From JAZGHN01 sp964496725 (lineage in GTDB: Bacteria; Chloroflexota; Dehalococcoidia; Dehalococcoidales; E44-bin46): a DNA stretch of 6,781 bases. Within the stretch, counting starts at the first letter, position 1, and every line of letters begins with the position of its first letter. Both the position numbers and the translations under genes were made by a program. The stretch spans positions 1 to 6,781 of the forward strand of contig CAZCAS010000068.1 of NCBI GenBank assembly GCA_964496725.1, in the 5' to 3' direction. Positions 1-4,495 of this stretch are shown here, piece by piece. Below the pieces are notes generated by a model that was given only the letters and a program-made list of their open reading frames with translations, made no database searches and had not been told where the DNA came from.

Positions 1-27
1 TGTCAGATGTGGACTCTTGGTTAGTAC

Positions 28-81
28 TTGGCTGATAAAACTGATATAAATAGTATCTGGTGAATATACATGATGTATGAT
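28..81 (+). promoter_or_regulatory. Weak promoter candidates upstream of the flavoprotein gene
   Basis: Two alternatives are visible. TTGGCT (28-33), a 17-bp spacer and TAGTAT (51-56) match the sigma70 hexamers 4/6 and 4/6. TATGAT (76-81) is a better -10 (5/6) but has no convincing -35. A 13-bp palindrome ATACATGATGTAT (66-78) overlaps the second -10 and could be an operator. Neither promoter is strong, and the gene could also be read from upstream of the window. Confidence 0.25.
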
Positions 82-121
82 AAGCTAACGTTTGGATTCC
101 TTTTAATTCGGAGAGTGGCAA

Positions 122-1291
122 TTGTATGACGTTGCGGTTATCGGTGGCGGGCCGGTTGGGAGCCATGTGGCTTATAAACTAGCTGGCAGGGGGTATGGGG
201 TGGTGGTGTTGGAGAAGAAAGAGCGGTTGGGGGAACGGGTTTGCTGCGCTGGCATTATTGGTAAGGAGTGTGTTGACTCCTTTGCCGTTGGTGAAAGTGT
301 TATTTTGCGGTGGGTAAGCAGTGCTAACTTGTTTTCTCCTTCGGGGAAATCGCTCAGGCTTTGGCGACAGGAGGCTCAGGCTTGTGTTTTAGATCGGGCA
401 GCATTTGATGTTGCTATGGCTGTTCAGGCTCAGGGTAGGGGGGTGGAATATGTGTTCAATAGTCCCGTAAGGCGTATAGAGGTTGGAGATGGTGGGGTTA
501 AGATTGAGGTGGCTAGGCAGGGGCAGAGAGCGGACTTTGAGGCAAAGGTGGTGGTTATTGCTGCTGGCTCTGGGTCAAGATTGACCGAGGGATTGGGTAA
601 AATCGGCCGTTTCGTTGTTGGAGCTCAGGTTGAGGTGGAAGCGGATGTAGGTGAGGTGGAGGTTTATTTTGGGCAAAAGATAGCTCCTGATTTTTTTGCC
701 TGGTTGGTGCCAACCTCGCCACACAGAGCTCTGGTGGGCTTACTCTCGCGTCGCAGCCCAGGGCTCTATCTGGAAAGGTTAATGGCATCCCTGTCGGCTC
801 AGGGTAAGATAGCTTCCGCTGAGGCTAGGCTGAGCTATGGAGGGGTTTTACTAAAACCGCTATCCAGAACCTATAGTGAGAGGCTATTGGTGGTAGGGGG
901 TGCGGCAGGACAGGTAAAGCCCAGTACTGGTGGCGGCATCTACTACGGCTTGCTGTGTGCCGACTTAGCTGCCGACAATCTGCACCGGGCGCTGGAAACC
1001 AATTCTCTGTCAGCCGGGAGCTTGGCTAATTATGAGCGAGAGTGGAAGAGGAAGATAGGACGTGAGTTGAAGATGGGGTACTGGCTTCGGAGGTTTTATG
1101 AGCACCTGAGCGATAAGCAGATCGACAAGATATTTGACATAATGAAAGATAGGGGCAGTATTGATACCTTGCTTAAAGCAGATGATTTGTCTTTCGACTG
1201 GCATGGCGAGGCGATGGTGAAGATACTGGGGGGTGGGCCGATAGCTAAAGTCATTAAGGTGATGAAACTCCCGTATTTATTATTTAAGTAG
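122..1291 (+). CDS. Geranylgeranyl reductase family FAD-dependent oxidoreductase
   Basis: This 389-aa flavoprotein belongs to the geranylgeranyl reductase (GGR/ChlP/DGGGP reductase) family, which saturates double bonds of isoprenoid chains on lipids, quinones or chlorophyll at the cytoplasmic membrane face. The N-terminal Rossmann dinucleotide motif GGGPVG is at residues 8-13, with an acidic residue (E31) at the end of strand 2. The family Cys-containing motif appears as RVCCAG (39-44). The second FAD motif is VVGGAAGQVKPSTGGGIYYG (257-276), the most diagnostic part. A basic, helical C-terminus (about 305-385) is usual. The residue normally Asp in GDAAG is Gly here (G260). The start is TTG at 122: GGAG at 110-113 sits 8 nt before it, and the frame is closed by TAA at 104-106, leaving no alternative start. 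The substrate cannot be read from sequence; a menaquinone or membrane-lipid isoprenoid is plausible. No neighbour belongs to an isoprenoid pathway. Confidence 0.88.
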   Translation: MYDVAVIGGGPVGSHVAYKLAGRGYGVVVLEKKERLGERVCCAGIIGKECVDSFAVGESVILRWVSSANLFSPSGKSLRLWRQEAQACVLDRAAFDVAMAVQAQGRGVEYVFNSPVRRIEVGDGGVKIEVARQGQRADFEAKVVVIAAGSGSRLTEGLGKIGRFVVGAQVEVEADVGEVEVYFGQKIAPDFFAWLVPTSPHRALVGLLSRRSPGLYLERLMASLSAQGKIASAEARLSYGGVLLKPLSRTYSERLLVVGGAAGQVKPSTGGGIYYGLLCADLAADNLHRALETNSLSAGSLANYEREWKRKIGRELKMGYWLRRFYEHLSDKQIDKIFDIMKDRGSIDTLLKADDLSFDWHGEAMVKILGGGPIAKVIKVMKLPYLLFK

Positions 1292-1305
1292 TTAATGCTT
1301 ATAAT
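1277..1305 (+). promoter_or_regulatory. Candidate promoter for greA
   Basis: A perfect TATAAT lies at 1300-1305, 41 nt before the GTG start of greA. The -35 position with a 17-bp spacer reads TTATTA (1277-1282), only 3/6. This region overlaps the end of the upstream flavoprotein gene, so greA may be both co-transcribed and separately initiated. Confidence 0.4.
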
Positions 1306-1346
1306 AGGGCTGAGCACACAATTATTTAAAGGAGGGCATCCGTAGA

Positions 1347-2153
1347 GTGAGTAGTGGCAACCAGAGTCTGAGCTTGGGTGAGGCAGCCAGTCGTTTTCTG
1401 GTTAGCTTGTCCGCTGAAGCTAGGGAAATAAGTCAGCAGGAGGTATATAGATTTGCTCGCTGGTATGGCTGGGAGAGACCTTTTGCTGGGCTTACTGCTC
1501 CAGAAATAGCTAAATATGCTGAACAGATATCGCTATCGGATGCTGACTACACCAAAAAGCTCGAATTAATACGGGCCTTCCTCATTTATGCCAAAAAGGA
1601 AGGGTGGAGTAAAAGTAATCTTGCCGTTCATCTTAAGACTAGGAAGGGGAAAACTTCGCCTCAGCCTTTGCCTAGGCGAGCCCCTTCAGAAACCGTCTTC
1701 TTAACTCGGCAGGGATATACCGAGCTGGAAGCCGAGCTTGTCGTCCTTAAGGATAAGCGCTCTGAGGCTATTGATGAAATGCGTAAGGCGGCGGCAGATA
1801 AGGACTTCCGTGAGAATGCTCCGCTGGAGGCAGCTAGGGAGCAGCACGGACAATTGGAGGGGCGGATTAGAGAGCTAGAGGAGACTCTGAAATCGGCTAC
1901 CATTATTGAAGATAGCCAAAGGGGTGCCTCAAAGGTGGGTATCGGTGACAGTGTTATCCTGCGTGACTTGGCAACGGGTGAGGAACTGCACTACATGCTG
2001 GTCGGTCCTAAGGAGGTAGACCCAGCTAAGGGCAAAATCTCTAGTATCTCACCTATCGGTAAAGCTATTGTAGGACGGCGTCAGGGGCAGATAGCAGAGG
2101 TGACAGCGCCAGCAGGCAAGCTACGTTACCGGATTGAACAAATTGAGCATTAG
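1347..2153 (+). CDS. greA: Transcription elongation factor GreA with N-terminal SAM-like (integrase core-binding) domain
   Basis: This 268-aa protein is about 110 residues longer than classical GreA (~158 aa). Residues ~115-268 are complete GreA. The coiled coil (about 122-188) carries the tip motif DFREN, with both acidic residues (D153, E156) that position Mg2+ in the RNA polymerase secondary channel. The AAREQ...EGRI signature (162-174) and the globular C-terminal domain with SPIGKAIVG (235-243) follow. GreA rescues backtracked polymerase by stimulating RNA cleavage. Residues ~8-100 are all-helical in pattern and resemble the N-terminal core-binding domain of XerC/XerD-like tyrosine recombinases (SRFLVSL, then helices, then LELIRAFLIYAKKEGW). 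No catalytic recombinase domain is present. A Pro/Arg-rich linker (about 101-115) joins the two parts. The start is GTG 1347, with GGAGGG at 1331-1336 placed 10 nt upstream. The Gre assignment is firm; the N-terminal domain is identified by pattern only, and its role is unknown. Confidence 0.92.
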   Translation: MSSGNQSLSLGEAASRFLVSLSAEAREISQQEVYRFARWYGWERPFAGLTAPEIAKYAEQISLSDADYTKKLELIRAFLIYAKKEGWSKSNLAVHLKTRKGKTSPQPLPRRAPSETVFLTRQGYTELEAELVVLKDKRSEAIDEMRKAAADKDFRENAPLEAAREQHGQLEGRIRELEETLKSATIIEDSQRGASKVGIGDSVILRDLATGEELHYMLVGPKEVDPAKGKISSISPIGKAIVGRRQGQIAEVTAPAGKLRYRIEQIEH

Positions 2154-2172
2154 CAGTTTTTTTCTCGCCTGC

Positions 2173-2201
2173 TTGACAAGGTAGGGTGTTTATGCCATAC
2201 T
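2173..2201 (+). promoter_or_regulatory. Strong sigma70-type promoter for livF
   Basis: A perfect -35 TTGACA (2173-2178), a 17-bp spacer and the -10 CATACT (2196-2201, 4/6) are preceded by an extended -10 TGC (2193-2195). The predicted transcription start is near 2208, about 34 nt before the TTG start. It shows livF is transcribed independently of greA. Confidence 0.7.
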
Positions 2202-2218
2202 ACGCTCAAGCGTACTAT
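2197..2218. promoter_or_regulatory. Near-palindromic operator candidate over the livF -10/+1 region
   Basis: TACGCT-CA-AGCGTA (2201-2214) is a perfect dyad. It extends outward past one mismatch (2200/2215) to ATA (2197-2199) and TAT (2216-2218), giving 9 of 10 paired positions per arm. It covers the last part of the -10 and is centred on the predicted start site. That suits a dimeric repressor better than an RNA hairpin, since half the dyad would not be transcribed. The regulator is unknown. Confidence 0.45.
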
Positions 2219-2241
2219 CTTTCCCACTAGGAGGTGAGACA

Positions 2242-2949
2242 TTGTTACTTCAATTAAAGGATATCAGTGTTTACTATCACAAAGTTGCTGCTGTTGAGGA
2301 CATCTCTCTCGAGGTGGATGAAGGTGGTATTATTACCCTCATCGGTGCTAACGGTGCTGGTAAAACCACTACATTGCGGGCTATCTGTGGTTTGAAACAT
2401 CCTGCCGCCGGAGAGATCTGGTTTGACGGTCGAAGGATAGATCATTTGCCGCCTGAAAAAATTAATGAGGCAGGTGTGGCTATGGTCCCCGAGGGCAGAA
2501 GGGTTTTCCCCCAGATGACGGTAATGGAGAACCTCTCTATGGGTGCCTTTTTGAGGAAGGATAAAAGTGGCATAGAGAAGGACCTGGAAGGAACTTTTGT
2601 CCACTTCCCAGTTCTGAAGGAAAGGGAAAAGCAGATGGCTGGCACCTTGAGCGGTGGCGAACAGCAGATGCTGGCTATGGCACGTGCTCTGATGTCTCAT
2701 CCCAAGTTGCTTCTCTTGGACGAGCCCTCGCTTGGGTTATCGCCGCTACTGGTTATGGAGATTGCCAAAATCATAAAGGACATTCACGGGGAGGGCAGAA
2801 CTATACTTCTCGTAGAGCAGAATGCTCGTCTTGCTCTTAGTCTGGCTGACCATGGCTATGTTTTGGAGACAGGCAAAATTGTCATACAGGACGAGGCCAA
2901 AGCGTTACTTACCAACGAAGAGGTAAAGAGAGCCTATTTGGGCGGCTGA
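2242..2949 (+). CDS. livF: Branched-chain amino acid-type ABC transporter ATPase (LivF family)
   Basis: This 235-aa protein is a complete LivF-type nucleotide-binding subunit, normally paired with LivG on the LivHM permease to import branched-chain amino acids, amides or urea using a periplasmic binding protein. Walker A is GANGAGKT (35-42), the LivF-typical VPEGRRVFP lies at 82-90, the ABC signature LSGGEQQ at 136-142, Walker B LLLLDEP at 156-162, the D-loop region SLGLSP at 163-168, and the switch region reads VEQN (191-194), as is common in this family. All catalytic motifs are intact. The start is TTG 2242, behind AGGAGGTGA at 2229-2237. No livG, livH, livM or livK lies on either side: greA is upstream and a terminator follows directly. 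It is thus either an orphan subunit serving a transporter encoded elsewhere or the tail of a rearranged operon. The substrate is unknown. Confidence 0.93.
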   Translation: MLLQLKDISVYYHKVAAVEDISLEVDEGGIITLIGANGAGKTTTLRAICGLKHPAAGEIWFDGRRIDHLPPEKINEAGVAMVPEGRRVFPQMTVMENLSMGAFLRKDKSGIEKDLEGTFVHFPVLKEREKQMAGTLSGGEQQMLAMARALMSHPKLLLLDEPSLGLSPLLVMEIAKIIKDIHGEGRTILLVEQNARLALSLADHGYVLETGKIVIQDEAKALLTNEEVKRAYLGG

Positions 2950-2983
2950 TAGCCGTTTTGGTGATCCGAAGCTAAATACAAAG

Positions 2984-3021
2984 TAACCTGAGTAACGATA
3001 GTTACTCAGGTTATATTTTTT
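2984..3021 (+). terminator. Intrinsic terminator after livF
   Basis: A perfect 13-bp stem, TAACCTGAGTAAC (2984-2996) with its complement at 3001-3013 around a GATA loop, is followed by TATTTTTT (3014-3021). It lies 35 nt after the livF stop. On the - strand the hairpin is followed by CTTTGTATTT, so it may also stop transcription arriving from the small - strand genes. Confidence 0.9.
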
Positions 3022-3050
3022 GTCTTACTAATTTGTGCCCTCCCGATGCT

Positions 3051-3122
3051 GGCGTCTTTGATGCTGATTATCGGATAGCTCGAAACTAACCGGGCATAGT
3101 AACCAATCACTTCCTCAGCGCT
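3051..3122 (-). pseudogene. Enolase gene remnant (about 24 codons)
   Basis: Reading the - strand from 3122 gives SAEEVIGYYARLVSS (3122-3078) followed by YPIISIKDA (3077-3051). This matches the enolase segment that normally reads about (S/T)-(S/A)-E-E-x-I-x-Y-Y-x-x-L-V-x-x-YPI-(V/I)-SIED, near two thirds of a ~430-aa enolase. The Glu of SIED, an Mg2+ ligand in real enolases, is Lys here. Similarity ends after the Asp, where the usual GLxExDW is replaced by unrelated sequence up to a stop within the terminator stem. Neither the rest of enolase nor a start codon with a ribosome binding site is present. It is in the same frame as the zinc-ribbon gene, separated only by that gene's TAG stop. I infer a broken fragment left by rearrangement; the match is from memory of the family. 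Confidence 0.6.
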
Positions 3123-3296
3123 CTACTCATTGAATATGCCGGGGAATATACTATTGTCAGTGAATCGATCGTGATACGGTAGCCCAGATTCTGGTATCCA
3201 ATCACTCCGCTTGCAATGAGGACATCTCTTTGGTTTTGCTTTCTTTGGCACCCAAGTGTGATTACAATGCTTACAGGTATATCTAGTTTTCTCCAT
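3123..3296 (-). CDS. Small CxxC/CxxC zinc-ribbon protein
   Basis: This 57-aa protein starts at ATG 3296 and ends at TAG 3125-3123. An AGGGGGTGA ribosome binding site at 3309-3301 lies 4 nt before the start; a similar GGGGGTGA site precedes the PepSY gene. It has a compact zinc knuckle: C8-x2-C11, thirteen residues including the basic TWVPKKAKPKR (14-24), then C25-PH-C28. The N-terminal half is complete as a mini zinc ribbon. The tail (30-57) has no recognised motif, and its end may derive from the adjacent enolase fragment. Such stand-alone ribbons often bind nucleic acid or act as adaptor proteins; the specific function is unknown. It lies 31 nt downstream of the 64-aa gene on the same strand, so the two probably share a transcript. 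A longer overlapping frame exists but lacks a sensible protein pattern. Confidence 0.72.
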   Translation of the reverse strand: MEKTRYTCKHCNHTWVPKKAKPKRCPHCKRSDWIPESGLPYHDRFTDNSIFPGIFNE

Positions 3297-3327
3297 ATTG
3301 TCACCCCCTTATAACTTGGCTCTTGGT

Positions 3328-3522
3328 CTAGCCCAATCGCCCTCTTGGAAGTAGATGTATGCCCTGTACATCACTATCATTCTTCAGGTGTCTTAAAGTC
3401 TGGAACCCTGGACTGTTCCTTGCCCGATTCCACAAATAGATGTAGCGGTCTCTATCAGACATAACGAGCCATCTTGCGTGAAACCATATATTCCTCATGT
3501 AATCAGCTATGCCATTGTTCAT
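3328..3522 (-). CDS. Small basic aromatic-rich protein of unknown function
   Basis: This is a 64-aa open frame from ATG 3522 to TAG 3330-3328. The strong AGAGGAGG site at 3540-3533, 10 nt before the start, is the main reason to believe it is translated. The protein is rich in Arg, Trp and Tyr, with the notable stretches NIWFHARWLVMSDRDRY (11-27) and IYLWNRARN (28-36). It has no signal peptide, no clear membrane segment and no Cys pairs. I do not recognise the family. It precedes the zinc-ribbon gene by 31 nt on the same strand and is probably co-transcribed with it, which suggests a nucleic-acid-related or mobile-element-type accessory pair, but this is inference. No convincing -35/-10 pair was found upstream; TAGTAT at 3576-3571 is a possible -10 with a poor -35. 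Codon use alone cannot rule out a chance frame. Confidence 0.5.
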   Translation of the reverse strand: MNNGIADYMRNIWFHARWLVMSDRDRYIYLWNRARNSPGFQTLRHLKNDSDVQGIHLLPRGRLG

Positions 3523-3679
3523 AATAATATCGCCTCCTCTGCTACCACCACAATATGTTTCAATCCATATATACTAAATCCACAAAATCTTCATCTTAGG
3601 CTAATCCCGTGTCCAGAACAGATCTGAGCCTTGTGGGGCCGGCGCTAATATTTACTCATGTCGGCCCTCATTACCCTGA
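3523..3679. other. Non-coding spacer with no assigned gene
   Basis: Apart from the ribosome binding site of the 64-aa gene (3533-3540), this stretch holds AT-rich sequence (about 3551-3595) that may include that gene's promoter, and a GC-rich patch with a 6-bp inverted pair GGGCCG/CGGCCC around 3635-3667. I see no gene or RNA family in it. Confidence 0.5.
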
Positions 3680-3711
3680 ACTCCTGGGGCTGATGCTTCA
3701 GCCCCAGGAGT
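3680..3711. terminator. Strong GC-rich stem-loop, likely 3' end of the PepSY transcript
   Basis: A perfect 14-bp stem, ACTCCTGGGGCTGA (3680-3693) with its complement at 3698-3711, closes a TGCT loop 39 nt beyond the PepSY stop codon. The T-rich tail (TCTTTCCTT, 3711-3719) is on the + strand side, whereas the PepSY gene is read on the - strand, where no U-tract follows. It may therefore be an mRNA 3'-end stabiliser or a terminator blocking + strand transcription into the PepSY gene. The hairpin is certain; its function is inferred. Confidence 0.5.
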
Positions 3712-3750
3712 CTTTCCTTAACGCACAATCTCTAAGCCAGTCTGCTTGTA

Positions 3751-4305
3751 TTACTCGCCCAGTGCGTCTTCTGCCTCAGTGCCTTCTTGATCTACATTGG
3801 CCTGCTCAGTATGTAGGATTGTGCCATTACCGGCATCCACTTTTACCTCAAGGCCGTTATTTAGCTCGACGCTATAGACCAGCGCACCGTTCTCGTTATC
3901 GAGTTCCGTCTTGACGACAGTGGCTCCTGGATTAGCAGCGAGAGCAGCCGCTTCAACCTGAGCGCTGGTGATGGTAGCCTTAGTCTGCAGCGCAGCCGCT
4001 TCATCAGCCTCACTCATGCCTTCGTATTGACTATCGTCTATTTGAATAGAACCTGCGTACTGGGGCTGCTGCTCATCGAGTTCGCTCTGGTCGCCTACCT
4101 GCTCTTCAACAGCATCCGTATCCGGGCCTTCCGCTAGGGCTTCTGCCGCGTCATCATCGTCGACGTTTTGTACAACAGCCTGAGGCACATTGGTGCTGGG
4201 CGATGATTGGGCGAAGACAGGCATCAAGCCAAGGCTCCCTAAGATGAAGAACACAGCAGCTGTCGCAGCTATGCCAGCCCCGGTCAGTATCTTCTTCTTC
4301 GGCAT
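3751..4305 (-). CDS. Exported PepSY-domain protein
   Basis: This 184-aa protein has a Sec signal or N-terminal anchor (MPKKK, then a hydrophobic run at about 9-30, with a VFA/Q cleavage site after residue 32). A strongly acidic, low-complexity region follows (about 44-105, with DDDD at 49-52 and no Lys or Arg), then one PepSY domain (about 110-168). The latter has the family pattern: ITSAQVEAAALAANPG (112-127), the strand ALVYSVELNNG (141-151), and the closing VDAGNGTI (156-163). PepSY domains act outside the membrane and are often linked to peptidase inhibition or envelope sensing. The gene is divergent from a response regulator/kinase pair, as with PepSY genes near other two-component systems such as Bacillus ykoGH-ykoI. 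A GTG at 4308 is an alternative start. I prefer ATG 4305, which lies 9 nt from the GGGGG core (4319-4315) of the ribosome binding site. It is probably a target of, or input to, the neighbouring system. Confidence 0.82.
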   Translation of the reverse strand: MPKKKILTGAGIAATAAVFFILGSLGLMPVFAQSSPSTNVPQAVVQNVDDDDAAEALAEGPDTDAVEEQVGDQSELDEQQPQYAGSIQIDDSQYEGMSEADEAAALQTKATITSAQVEAAALAANPGATVVKTELDNENGALVYSVELNNGLEVKVDAGNGTILHTEQANVDQEGTEAEDALGE

Positions 4306-4333
4306 CACATTTCACCCCCTTTCTATTGTTATT

Positions 4334-4355
4334 AGCGAGAGGCTTTTTTCTCGCT
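4334..4355 (-). other. Stem-loop at the 5' end of the PepSY mRNA leader
   Basis: AGCGAGA (4334-4340) pairs with TCTCGCT (4349-4355) around an 8-nt loop. The predicted start site of the - strand promoter is near 4357, so this hairpin would form the very 5' end of the PepSY transcript, just ahead of the ribosome binding site at 4319-4312. It could protect the RNA from 5' decay. It lacks a following U-tract on the - strand and is not a terminator. Confidence 0.4.
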
Positions 4356-4363
4356 TCAGCATG

Positions 4364-4372
4364 AGTCTAGCA
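4364..4372 (-). promoter_or_regulatory. Extended -10 of the PepSY gene promoter
   Basis: On the - strand TGC (4372-4370) directly precedes TAGACT (4369-4364, 4/6 to TATAAT). There is no recognisable -35; its place is taken by the TTCAT repeat array, which ends exactly 9 nt upstream. This is typical of promoters that need an OmpR/PhoB-type activator. Confidence 0.55.
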
Positions 4373-4378
4373 CGCCAA

Positions 4379-4406
4379 CATGAAGCTGCTATGAAACAAA
4401 CATGAA
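4379..4406 (-). promoter_or_regulatory. Response-regulator binding array A (three TTCAT repeats, 11-bp period)
   Basis: On the - strand TTCATG (4406-4401), TTCATA (4395-4390) and TTCATG (4384-4379) are separated by 5-nt spacers, giving an exact 11-bp period. OmpR/PhoB-family regulators bind head-to-tail to such direct repeats. The array sits upstream of the PepSY -10 on the same strand, so it is the likely activating site for that gene. Confidence 0.65.
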
Positions 4407-4428
4407 CGTTAGATTAAACTGTTGCCCG

Positions 4429-4447
4429 TTCATCTTCTATTCATCTT
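4429..4447 (+). promoter_or_regulatory. Response-regulator binding array B (two TTCATCTT repeats, 11-bp period)
   Basis: TTCATCTT occurs at 4429-4436 and again at 4440-4447, an 11-bp step. It is the same core as array A but faces the other way, toward the response regulator operon. It covers the -35 position of the + strand promoter, suggesting autoregulation by the adjacent OmpR-type regulator. Confidence 0.65.
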
Positions 4448-4454
4448 GTTGTAA

Positions 4455-4460
4455 TATAAT
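4455..4460 (+). promoter_or_regulatory. -10 element of the two-component operon promoter
   Basis: TATAAT is perfect and lies 9 nt after the last TTCATC of array B. The -35 position shows no match to TTGACA, consistent with activator dependence. Predicted initiation near 4467 gives a leader of about 29 nt. Confidence 0.6.
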
Positions 4461-4495
4461 GATAATATATCAGTAACTAAGCCGGAGGATTGACC

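Noticed and set aside
32..49. CTGATAAAA/CTGATATAA tandem 9-bp near-repeat
   Set aside because: Two short AT-rich copies are easily due to chance, and no regulator family with this spacing is suggested.
2150..2164. T-rich tract after greA as a terminator
   Set aside because: Only a 4-bp GCTA/TAGC pairing with a long loop precedes the T run, so no credible stem exists.
2254..2700. 148-aa open frame antisense to livF
   Set aside because: It lies wholly within the coding region of an intact LivF, has no ribosome binding site I can see, and shows no recognisable domain pattern.
3107..3304. 65-aa - strand frame beginning MTIWRKLDIP
   Set aside because: It overlaps the zinc-ribbon gene in another frame. 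The zinc-ribbon frame has CxxC pairs and a correctly placed ribosome binding site, while this one has no pattern.
3558..3567. GTTTCAATCC, resembling the start of some CRISPR repeats
   Set aside because: Only one copy is present and there is no repeat-spacer periodicity.
3609..3914. 101-aa + strand open frame overlapping the PepSY gene end
   Set aside because: It is antisense to the PepSY domain, runs through the 3680-3711 hairpin and has no ribosome binding site.
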